Shown here: positions 6,152 through 14,700 of the stretch, one piece after another
How the letters are laid out: each line of letters opens with the position of its first letter
Position numbering within the stretch: the stretch's first letter is position 1
Source of the DNA: DATKLX01 sp035542155
Lineage (GTDB): Bacteria; Chloroflexota; Anaerolineae; Anaerolineales; Anaerolineaceae
Length of the DNA stretch: 21,346 nt
Direction: 5' to 3'
Assembly (NCBI GenBank): GCA_035542155.1
Contig: DATKLX010000199.1
Location: forward strand, 1-21,346
Position numbers and translations under genes: made by a program
Notes under the pieces: model-generated
What the model saw: the letters and a program-made list of their open reading frames with translations, nothing else
What the model was told of the DNA's origin: nothing
The model's database searches: none

Positions 6152-8677
6152 ATGACATCACAGAACTCGGTCCAGAAACGCCAACCCGGACAAAGGGGTA
6201 ATTTCTCAAAATACTGGCTACCTCAAAATATCGTTCGCATTGCGCTGATCCTGGGGATTACCCTGCTGGGGATCCAGATAGTTTTGCTGTTCCTGGTTTC
6301 CTCTGACCGGCAAAAGGCATTTATTAATAACCTTTTCTTTTCGCTGACTGCCTTTCTCTCAATTGTGATCCTTGGCTACGGCGCTTATTGTTCCAGGCGT
6401 ATATCGGTTCGTTTGAGCTGGGTATGGGGCATCGTGGCGGCAGGGGCGTTATCGACCGCAACTGGCGCGATCATTCACTTCATTCAGGCATCCATTCTGG
6501 GACAGACCGACTGGTCGTCAATTTCCGACTTCTTTTACCTGATCGCAAACCCATTCTTCCTGGTCGCAGCGTTAATTTTTTTTATCCGGCGGATCACCTT
6601 TGGGGAAATTGTCCATTTAGGGTTAGATGTGGGGATTATCATGACCTCATCCGTTTTCATCATCTGGAAACTGGTGATCGATCCAATCCTATCCGCCGGC
6701 GGATCAAACCCGACTGCGATTTTCGTGGCACTGGCCTACCCCCTGGGGGACTTATTGCTGATCTGTGCGGTGGTGATGATTATTATGAGACCGGATCCAC
6801 TCCAGCCGCCGCAGCCGGTCTGGATCATGCTAGGCGCAATTGTTTTTACGATTAGCGGCGATTTACTGGCGGCTGGTCCACAAAGTGCGGCGGTCGATTC
6901 CGACTCGAACTGGCTGAATATTTTTTTCAGCACCTGCGCGTTGGTGATGATGATCGCAGGTGCTCTGCAGGCATCCCACGCCTCTGGACAAAGGCATCTG
7001 GCTCAACCATTCGAGTCCTCGCGCGCGTCAAACGCCATCCGGCTTATCCTGCCTTATCCCTGGCTGGGTGGCGCATACGCAGTTCTGGCCACATTGCCGG
7101 CCTCACAACTGGCCAGGGATCATGATCTGGTATTTTGGTGGATGGCGTTCATTATCAGTCTGGTGCTGGTACGGCAATTTCTGGCGTTGCTGGAGAACCA
7201 GAGGCTGACTTTGGACCTGGCCATACTGAACCAGGATTTAGAAAAGCGGGTCATCGAGCGAACGACCGAGCTCAACCAGGCCAACGAGGAGTTGCGCGAG
7301 GAGATGGTTGAGAGAGAACGGGTCGAATCGGTCCTCCGTGAGCGAGAGGAGAGGCTGGCTTTTAACGCGTTACACGATGCCCTGACCGGTCTACCGAACC
7401 GAATCCTTTTGATGGAGAGAATTGATCAGGCCATCCGCCGGTTGCGCCGCCAGGAGGAGGCGAATTTTGTTTTACTTTTTCTGGATTTTGACGGATTTAA
7501 GGTGGTCAACGATAGCCTGGGACATCTTTCCGGCGACCAGGTTCTGGTTCAGATTTCCCGGCGAATGCGGGCAATCGTACGTGAAGTCGATATGGTCGCC
7601 CGCATGGGGGGCGATGAATTTGTGATTCTGATGGAGGATATTTCCAGCCTGGAATCGGCGAAACAGGTCACGGAGCGGTTGATTGAAAAAATCGCCGAGC
7701 CTTATGAGATCAACGGCCAACAGGTTTTTCTGACAGCCAGCGTTGGATTAGTTCCAGGGGATGGGAAATATCAGCAGCCAACCGATCTCCTGCGGGATGC
7801 GGATCTGGCGATGTACGAGGCCAAAGCCAGGGGAAAGGCCTGTTACGTGGTTTTTTCTCCAGAGTTACGTGTGCAGGCGCTGGATCGGCTTCTTCTGGAA
7901 AGCAACCTGCGATCCGCATTGGAGCGAAACGAGTTTATCCTGCACTACCAACCCATCCTGGATCTGAATACCAACCAGCTTACCGGTTTCGAAGCCCTGA
8001 TACGCTGGCAGCACCCGGAAAAAGGTCTGATTCCTCCGGCGAATTTCATCCCCGTGGCGGAGGCATCCGGAATTATTCTACCGATCACACGATGGGTGAT
8101 GCGCGAAGCCTGTACCCAAATGAATGCCTGGCATACAGAGCTCCCCAGAGGAAACAGTCTGATGATCAGCATCAATCTTTCGCCGAAGCTGTTCTCGCAG
8201 CCGGAACTGCCTCGTATGGTCGCGGAGGTTTTGGCTGAAACCGGCTTGGAGTCGAAGCATTTGATCCTTGAGATCACCGAAGGGGTAATCGTGGAGGATT
8301 CTGATGCAGTACGAGGGATTCTCGAAACCTGGCGCCAGCAGGGCATCCAGGTGCACATGGATGATTTTGGCACAGGATATTCATCGTTGAGCTATCTCCA
8401 CCGGCTGCCGATCGATACCCTTAAAATTGACCGTACTTTTATTAAACAGATCCGCAAAAATGGCGATCGGGGGGAAATTGTGAGGACGATCATCACCCTG
8501 GCCCGCGAAATCAACGTGCCGGTCATCGCAGAGGGGATCGAAACCGCGGAACAACTGTCTTTCTTAAAGAAACTGGGCTGCCAATCGGGGCAGGGGTTTT
8601 TAATCTCGCAGCCAGTTGAGGCTGGTCAGGCGAAAGATCTCATCATTCGTCAGTGGGACGGCAATGCATTGGGTTAG
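6152..8677 (+). CDS. Membrane GGDEF-EAL protein (bifunctional cyclic-di-GMP enzyme)
   Basis: 841-residue protein that could both make and degrade cyclic di-GMP. About ten hydrophobic segments fill residues 25-340 and form an integral-membrane sensor that I do not recognise as a named MASE/MHYT type. A charged coiled coil follows (about 345-400, many Glu/Arg). The GGDEF domain has the intact signature GGDEF at 486-490 and an inhibitory-site RxxD (REVD) at 477-480, five residues upstream. The EAL domain has FEALIRW (EAL 614-616), EITE, DDFGTGYSS (737-745), KIDRTFI and AEGIET (Glu 794), so both activities look intact. The frame opens at a TTG (6128), but ATG 6152 has AGAGGGG 4 nt upstream and is preferred. 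It is divergent from the fix operon and 84 nt before the GH5 gene. Confidence 0.94.
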   Translation: MTSQNSVQKRQPGQRGNFSKYWLPQNIVRIALILGITLLGIQIVLLFLVSSDRQKAFINNLFFSLTAFLSIVILGYGAYCSRRISVRLSWVWGIVAAGALSTATGAIIHFIQASILGQTDWSSISDFFYLIANPFFLVAALIFFIRRITFGEIVHLGLDVGIIMTSSVFIIWKLVIDPILSAGGSNPTAIFVALAYPLGDLLLICAVVMIIMRPDPLQPPQPVWIMLGAIVFTISGDLLAAGPQSAAVDSDSNWLNIFFSTCALVMMIAGALQASHASGQRHLAQPFESSRASNAIRLILPYPWLGGAYAVLATLPASQLARDHDLVFWWMAFIISLVLVRQFLALLENQRLTLDLAILNQDLEKRVIERTTELNQANEELREEMVERERVESVLREREERLAFNALHDALTGLPNRILLMERIDQAIRRLRRQEEANFVLLFLDFDGFKVVNDSLGHLSGDQVLVQISRRMRAIVREVDMVARMGGDEFVILMEDISSLESAKQVTERLIEKIAEPYEINGQQVFLTASVGLVPGDGKYQQPTDLLRDADLAMYEAKARGKACYVVFSPELRVQALDRLLLESNLRSALERNEFILHYQPILDLNTNQLTGFEALIRWQHPEKGLIPPANFIPVAEASGIILPITRWVMREACTQMNAWHTELPRGNSLMISINLSPKLFSQPELPRMVAEVLAETGLESKHLILEITEGVIVEDSDAVRGILETWRQQGIQVHMDDFGTGYSSLSYLHRLPIDTLKIDRTFIKQIRKNGDRGEIVRTIITLAREINVPVIAEGIETAEQLSFLKKLGCQSGQGFLISQPVEAGQAKDLIIRQWDGNALG

Positions 8678-8681
8678 AGGT

Positions 8682-8698
8682 TGGTTAGAAATTAACCA
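8682..8698. repeat. Small hairpin between GGDEF-EAL and GH5 genes
   Basis: TGGTTA (8682-8687), loop GAAAT, TAACCA (8693-8698), just after the GGDEF-EAL stop. No T-run follows, so if it ends transcription it does so weakly. Confidence 0.35.
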
Positions 8699-8761
8699 GG
8701 AAACGGTAAACCAAAGATACAATAGGTCATTATTTATATGCTTATTACGTAAGGGTGAAGA

Positions 8762-10642
8762 ATGATTCGAGTATCTGAAGGTCAATTTGAGGATGAGGCC
8801 GGGAGAACACTGATGCTGCGCGGGGTCAACCTGGCGGGGAGCAGCAAGCTGCCCGCCGGTCCGTTCGGGCCTACCCATGTGCGGGAGGGCTTCTTCGACC
8901 ACCGCGCCGTGTCTTTTGTCGGGCGGCCTTTCCCGCTCGAGGAGGCCGATGAGCATTTTCGGCGCCTGCGCGCCTGGGGGTTTACATTTTTGAGATTGCT
9001 GGTCACCTGGGAGGCGGTCGAGCATGCCGGACCAGGGATCTATGATGAGGAATACCTGCGCTACCTGCACGATATCGTGGTGAAGGCGGGGGAATACGGT
9101 ATCTCGCTGTTTGTCGATCCCCACCAGGACGTGTGGAGCCGGTTTTCGGGGGGCGACGGCGCGCCAGGATGGACGCTGGAGGCTGCCGGTTTCGATGTGA
9201 CCCATTTTGTCGAGACCGGGGCGGCGATCGTTCACGCGACCCACGGCGACCCATTCCCCAAGATGATCTGGTATACCAATGCAGCCAAACTGGCGGCTGC
9301 GACCATGTTTACCCTGTTCTTTGGCGGGAATGACTTTGCACCTCAGACCAGGATCGAAGGCGAACCAGCGCAGGAATATCTCCAACGGCATTATTTCGGC
9401 GCCATGCAGCAGGTCGCGGCTGCCCTATGCGACCTGCCCAGTGTGGTGGGATACGACACGATGAATGAACCGCTGAGGGGCTATCTCGGTTACAAGGATC
9501 TCAGCGAATTGAATGGCCTGGTCAGCCTGGGGGAAAGTCCAACCCCATTCCAGAGCATGGTCCTCGGGGAGGGAGTCCCGCAGGAGGTGTGGTCCTGGAG
9601 AACGGGCTGGGTGCGGGTGGTGAAGGATGGAAAGCGCTGGGTCAACCAGCAGCGAGAGAGGGCCTGGCTGCCAGGCCGGCGCTGCATCTGGCGGGAAAAT
9701 GGGGTCTGGGATTTCGATGCGGGTGGGAAGCCTCGCCTGCTACGCCCGGATTACTTTGCCAGGTGTGATGGAAAGCAGGTGAGCTTTTCTGAGGACTATT
9801 ACAAACCCTTCGCGAACCGCTTTGCGGCGGCGATCCGCGAGGTTGATCCACGGGCTGTGATCTTTATCGAGACCGATCCCAGCAAAGAGCCGCCCGCCTG
9901 GGGGCCGGGCGATGCCGGGAATATCGTTTATGCACCACACTGGTATGACGGCATGGTGTTAATCAAGAAGGAATTCTCTCCCTACATCGCGGTGGATTCG
10001 GTCAAACATGCGCCAGTTTTTGGTGCGGGCGCCATCCGGAGAATGTTTGCCGCCGAGCTGGGGAACTACAGGCGCTGGGGCCTAGAAAGATTGAACGGCG
10101 CTCCTACCCTGCTGGCCGAATTCGGCATTCCGTTTGATATGAATGCGAAAGATGCCTATCAGACCGGCAATTTCCGCCAGCAGATCAGGGCCCTGGACCG
10201 CAGCATGCAGGCAATAGAGGCCAACCTGCTTAGCTGTACGCTGTGGAATTACTCGCCAGATAACTCGCTGCGCTATGGCGACCAGTGGAACGATGAGGAC
10301 CTTTCAATTTACTGCCCTGAACAGCGCAGCAACCCCGAGGACATCAACTCGGGCGGGCGAGCATTATTAGCGGCGGTGCGGCCTTATCCGCGGGCGCTGG
10401 CAGGTGTGCCACGGCGCATGGAGTTTCGCCTTGCTGAGCGGACGTTCGAGCTTGAATTCGGGCACGACCCGGCGGTAAGTGCGCCAAGTGAGATTTTCGT
10501 TCCCAATTTGCAATATCCGAATGGGTATGTGGTCGAAGTCAGCGATGGCGAATTTGAGATCGACCGCGCGGGGCAGATTTTGATCTACCGGCATACCGGC
10601 GAACAGGAAATCCACCGGATTAAAATCAAGCCAATGCGCTGA
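8762..10642 (+). CDS. GH5 family glycosidase, endoglycoceramidase / steryl-glucosidase-like
   Basis: 626-residue glycoside hydrolase of the GH5 (cellulase) fold, closest in pattern to the endoglycoceramidase and fungal steryl-beta-glucosidase group (GH5_12-like, assigned from memory). LMLRGVNLAGSSK opens the barrel; RLLVTWEAVEHAGPG, FVDPHQDVWSRFSGGDGAP and HGDPFPKMIWYTN are characteristic. The acid/base is Glu236 in TMNEP and the nucleophile Glu453 in LLAEFG, both present. The last 90 residues or so look like the beta-sandwich domain of this group. No signal peptide or membrane segment is visible, so it should act inside the cell, for example on imported glycosides or glucosylated lipids. The start has GGGTGA a few nt upstream. 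It may be cotranscribed with the GGDEF-EAL gene (84-nt gap). Confidence 0.88.
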   Translation: MIRVSEGQFEDEAGRTLMLRGVNLAGSSKLPAGPFGPTHVREGFFDHRAVSFVGRPFPLEEADEHFRRLRAWGFTFLRLLVTWEAVEHAGPGIYDEEYLRYLHDIVVKAGEYGISLFVDPHQDVWSRFSGGDGAPGWTLEAAGFDVTHFVETGAAIVHATHGDPFPKMIWYTNAAKLAAATMFTLFFGGNDFAPQTRIEGEPAQEYLQRHYFGAMQQVAAALCDLPSVVGYDTMNEPLRGYLGYKDLSELNGLVSLGESPTPFQSMVLGEGVPQEVWSWRTGWVRVVKDGKRWVNQQRERAWLPGRRCIWRENGVWDFDAGGKPRLLRPDYFARCDGKQVSFSEDYYKPFANRFAAAIREVDPRAVIFIETDPSKEPPAWGPGDAGNIVYAPHWYDGMVLIKKEFSPYIAVDSVKHAPVFGAGAIRRMFAAELGNYRRWGLERLNGAPTLLAEFGIPFDMNAKDAYQTGNFRQQIRALDRSMQAIEANLLSCTLWNYSPDNSLRYGDQWNDEDLSIYCPEQRSNPEDINSGGRALLAAVRPYPRALAGVPRRMEFRLAERTFELEFGHDPAVSAPSEIFVPNLQYPNGYVVEVSDGEFEIDRAGQILIYRHTGEQEIHRIKIKPMR

Positions 10643-10671
10643 TTAGTCGAATTTGACTACTCACCAGATCC

Positions 10672-10704
10672 AGACCCTTAAGGGTTCCGAAACCTTAAGG
10701 GTCT
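10672..10704 (+). terminator. Strong hairpin, probable terminator of the GH5 transcript
   Basis: AGACCCTTAAGG (10672-10683) pairs perfectly with CCTTAAGGGTCT (10693-10704) around a 9-nt loop. It lies 30 nt after the GH5 stop. The following tail (TCTTGT) is only weakly T-rich. The outer arms share the AGACCCTT...GGGTCT design with the hairpin at 15713, so it may belong to a genome-wide repeat family as well. Confidence 0.65.
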
Positions 10705-10727
10705 TCTTGTACGAAGGGCTTCATGTG

Positions 10728-10733
10728 TATAAT
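10728..10733 (+). promoter_or_regulatory. Candidate -10 box upstream of the SRPBCC remnant
   Basis: A perfect TATAAT, 57 nt before the remnant's ATG. The best -35 match (TTGTAC, 10707-10712) leaves a 15-nt spacer, so the promoter call is tentative. It may now drive only the downstream LysE gene. Confidence 0.4.
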
Positions 10734-10789
10734 GGCATAATCTATCGAAGTATAAAACATGATTAAAGGCATTGGGGAGGACAGCACTG

Positions 10790-11164
10790 ATGAGCAGGAA
10801 AAGGGCTTCTTCAAGCGTAGCTCTGGGCGCGGTATCCGGGGGGTTGGCGCTGGCCGCCTACATCCTGGCCCTGCGACCGAGGATACTCTCCTGGGGATTT
10901 TGACGTGCGGAGGTAGAGCGGAGCTGGCCCGGCGATGAGCTGATCCCAAATCCTGTTTTGAATACCACTCGTGCAATCTCGATCGGGGCGCCTCCCAGGC
11001 GAATATAGCCGTGGCCGGTCCAGGTAGGCCAGGGACGGGGCGGTTTCTACAGCTACGATTGGCTCGAGAACCTGTTCATGAAGACCATGCTTGAGCCCGC
11101 CCTTTTTGTGATGGAAATTGGCATGCTTCTGGGGATCAAACGGCGGGCTGAAAAGAGTGTTTGA
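10790..11164 (+). pseudogene. Decayed SRPBCC (polyketide cyclase-like) gene with two in-frame stops and an internal deletion
   Basis: Starting at ATG 10790 (GGGGAGGA 8 nt upstream), one frame reads a membrane-anchor-like N-terminus (SVALGAVSGGLALAAYILAL), stops at TGA 10901-10903, and continues in the same frame with RSWPGDELIPNPVLNTTRAI. It hits TAG 11006-11008 where relatives have a Trp, and goes on as VGQGRGGFYSYDWLENLF. It then jumps directly to KTMLEPALFVMEIGMLLG and RRAEKS, which in intact relatives is the extreme C-terminus. Intact members of this SRPBCC-like family are near 190-200 residues; only about 123 codons remain, so some 60-80 central codons are gone. The frame is kept throughout and the start and SD survive, which suggests fairly recent decay. 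Stop-codon reassignment is unlikely because neighbours use TGA and TAG as ordinary stops. Confidence 0.8.
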
Positions 11165-11171
11165 ATACGCC

Positions 11172-11780
11172 ATGCTTGTCTATCTCTCGCTGGGGATGAG
11201 TCTTGGGTTTGCCGCTACGGTCCAGCCAGGACCTTTTCTAACATACGTCATTTCTCAGACTTTGAAATGCGGCTGGCGGCGAACCTTGCCCATGGCATTC
11301 GCGCCAATCATCAGCGACGGTCCGGTGGCTGCGCTGATTTTGATTTTTCTGGTCAACCTGCCCAAATGGATGGAGCCTGCGCTGCGGATTGCCGGTGGCC
11401 TGTTTCTGCTGTATCTCTCTTACGGCGCATATCGCTCCTGGCGGTCCTATGATCTCCTTAAGATCAGCCAGGCCCAGGCTACGCAACAATCCGTTTGGAA
11501 GGCGGTGACGGTGAATTTGCTCAATCCCGGCCCGTATCTAGGGTGGAGCCTGGTGCTTGGGCCGCTGCTGCTGAAAGGGTGGCGGGAAGACCCCAGAAAC
11601 GGCCTGGCGCTGCTGGCCGGTTTCTATGGAACGATGGTCGCCAGCTTGGTAGTGATTATCCTGTTGTTCTCGGCAACGACAAACCTGGGACCGCGGGTGA
11701 ACCGGACCCTGATTGGCCTGACCGCGATCGCACTGGCGATCTTTGGCGGGTACCAACTGTGGATGGGTTTCGGCAGGTGA
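11172..11780 (+). CDS. LysE/RhtB-family exporter
   Basis: 203-residue inner-membrane protein of the LysE translocator family, which exports amino acids or related small molecules by proton exchange. About six hydrophobic segments are visible. The family hallmark QPGPF lies at residues 18-22, and NLLNPGPYLGWSLVLGP repeats the Pro-Gly-Pro theme in the second half. ATG 11172 lies 7 nt after the stop of the SRPBCC remnant; its own SD is weak (AAAAGAG), so it may have depended on coupling to the now broken gene. The substrate cannot be told. The stop (11778-11780) is separated by only 2 nt from the stop of the convergent kinase gene. Confidence 0.88.
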   Translation: MLVYLSLGMSLGFAATVQPGPFLTYVISQTLKCGWRRTLPMAFAPIISDGPVAALILIFLVNLPKWMEPALRIAGGLFLLYLSYGAYRSWRSYDLLKISQAQATQQSVWKAVTVNLLNPGPYLGWSLVLGPLLLKGWREDPRNGLALLAGFYGTMVASLVVIILLFSATTNLGPRVNRTLIGLTAIALAIFGGYQLWMGFGR

Positions 11781-11782
11781 GA

Positions 11783-14700
11783 TCAACGAGTTTGATCGAG
11801 CAACCGGTGTACTTTTTTTTCGAGAGCAACCGCGCCGCAAGCTGAAAACAGAACAGCCGCGCGCTGCCAACTATCTCGGGCGGACTGGACATCCCCTTGG
11901 GCCTGGTGGAATAAACCCCGCTGTTGATACGAATGGCCCAACTCCAGGCGGTCCTCCTGATCGCGGAGCAGGTGAATCGACCGGTCAATTGCCTCGAAAA
12001 CATTTTCCCAGCGTCCCAGCCTGGCGAACAATTCTGACTGGGCGCGCAGGCCCTGGCCTTCACAGTACCGCGAGCCAGCCTGGCGCGAGGCAGCCAGCAT
12101 GGGTGGGATCATTTTTTCTGCCTCAGCGATGCGGTCTAATTCAATGAGGACATGGACCAGCAAGGGCCGGTAGTTCATGGGCATCCAGGCATTCTCGGTC
12201 GGGAGAATGTGATCTTCAGCCTGGAGGAGGTGATCGAGGGCCTGCTGATAATCATCGCGGTTGACGTGGAGATAGGCAATGCCGTGATGGGTCTGGGCAT
12301 GGAGGGTTGGATGTTGAAGCTCGTTGGTGATTTTCAACGTTTCTTGAGCCAACTCGTTGGCCTCCTCCTCGCGGCCCATATTGGACAGATCCTGCATCTG
12401 GATAATGCCAGCCATGATCGCCAGGCGGGTGTCTTCTATCTCGAGGGCAAGAATCCTGGAACTGCGGCTGTCACGCTCAGAGGCTTCCATATCGCCATTG
12501 ATCTGTTCGGCATATCCGCGGCTGTAAAGGCCCCAGGCGACGCGGTCTTTTGCGCCAGTTTTTTCCCCGATCTCCCGGTCCCGGTCGGCATACTGAATTG
12601 CATCCTTCCACTCTCCCACGGCGATCGCATTTTCAGCCAGAAACTCATAGCCAATGGCGACCGATTGGGGGGCCTGCTTGCGCTCGCCCATGGCGATGTT
12701 TTTCCGCGCCCATTCATTGCTGATCTGGTAATGGGTCAGGTGTTGATTGGCGCCGGCCATGTAGGCGTAGATGAAAAGCAAAATCTCCGGGTCATCGAGA
12801 GGCTCGGCAAGGGCAAGGGCTTTTTCCAGGTACTCGATCGCGCGGGTATGGATGGCGCGGTAATGGAAGTAGCGCCCTAACATGGCAGTTGCCAGGGCAA
12901 CCTCATTGGCCTGGGTGTTGACATCCAGCTCCTGGAGCGCCTCCTCAATAAATTGAATACCACGTTCGTCTCCGATCGCGGCATATTCACGTCCTGCCCT
13001 GGCCTTGATCGCCGCACGGCGGTGAGGATCCTGGGTATAACCGAGGGCCAGCTCAAAATTCTCGACGGATTTGCTCAATGGTCCGGTGATGGAATATACT
13101 TCACCAATTGAATTGTGGATCTCCGAGAGAGTCTCGTTCTGGTCCAGAGCTTCGGCTGCTTCACGGGCGTGATCGAAGTAGTGAAGAGCATCGTCGAGGG
13201 CAAACAATTGGCGGGTCTGGTCCGCGGCGAGGAGGGAATAGCGCAGGCTGCGGGGAAGATCGCCGCTCTCGGTAAAATGGTGGGCGAGTTCCTGCGCGTA
13301 GCCTTCGAGATTGGCGGAATAGATTTTCTCCAAGCCTTCCCCAATGCGCTGGTGCAGACGCTTACGCCGGATGGGGTTCAACTCTTCGTAAAGAACCTCG
13401 CGGATTTTGTCGTGAGAGAAGAGGAAGCTATCTCTACCTTCGGCGTGGATCAACTGAGTTTCGCTGGCTTCATCGAGAGAATCGAGCAGGCGATCCTCGC
13501 TGAAGGAGCTGGCCGCCGCCAGCTCGAAGAATTTGAACTCTTTTCCCAACGCGGCGGCGATGTGGAGGACATCGATACAATCCTGGCTGAGGCGGTTCAA
13601 GCGCCGGCCGATGGCCTCTTTCACGCTCTGGGGGATCGCCAGCTCGGCGATCTCTTTCCGCTCCCACTCGTTATTTTCGCGGTAGATCTGGCCCTGCTCG
13701 ATCAGAGCCTTGACGACCTCCTCCAGGAAAAATGGGTTGCCTTCGGTCTCGGCGTACATGGCGCGGGCGAGATCTTCCGAGACGGTCTCCTGGCCAAAGA
13801 GGGTGGCCAGATGGGTGGCGGTGTCTTCATAGGAAAGGCGGTCGAGGGGGATGCGGGTGGCGATGCGCTCGCGGTTCCACTCGACCAGGGAAGCAGCCAG
13901 CGGATGAGCCCGGTCAAGCTCGATCTCGCGGTAGGCGGCGATCACCAGGATGCGCTCATTGCGCAGGTCGCGCAGGACATAGTAGAGCAGGGAGAGAGTG
14001 CCCTGGTCGGCCCAATGGAGATCATCGATGAACAGCAACAGGCCGCGATCTTCCGCCAGATGGTCCAGGAAACGAGAAAAATGGTCGAACAGGCGCAGGC
14101 GCTCCTCGTTGGGGGGCAGTGGCGGGTTGGGCGGCTGAGGTCCAAGCTTGTTCTCGATCTCCGGGGCGAGCCTAGAGAGCTCGCTGGCCGTGTTTTCCAG
14201 GCTTCTACGCAGTTTCTCCGGGGATTGCAGATGGACCCATTCGCGCAACGCTTCCACAAATGGGAGGTAAGGGGTCGCAGCCTCATATTCGTAACAACCA
14301 CCCCGCAGTACAACCGCCCCACTGAGCTGAGCGTGGACGATCATCTCGCGGCAGAGGCGGGTTTTCCCAATGCCGGGCTCGCCGGAGATCAAGGCCAGGT
14401 GACCGTTGCCCTGGAGGCTGCGCTCCCAAAGCTCGCGCAGGCGGTTGAGCTCCGACCGCCGCCCGACCATCCTCCCGCGGGCGAGCTGGTCCAGCAGCGC
14501 CCCGGTGGCAGCCGGAGAGTTTTCCCGGCCGGCTTCTGGCTCTACCCGGGCGCGGGCAGGAGATATTTGGGGGAGAGCGCCCTCGTCGAGGTTCAGGGAT
14601 TTCAACTGGGCGGCCACTTCGGCCGCGGAGGAATAACGGTCTTCGGGATTCTTGGCAAGAAGCCTGAGGATAACCGGCTCCAGGGGGAGCGCCTCGGCTC

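Noticed and set aside
10901..11008. TGA and TAG read through as recoded codons (selenocysteine or pyrrolysine) in the SRPBCC-like frame
   Set aside because: Two different stops plus a missing central part point to decay. Pyrrolysine was tempting because of the methyltransferase genes nearby, but the visible MtaB-like frame has no internal TAG and no SECIS-like context was seen.
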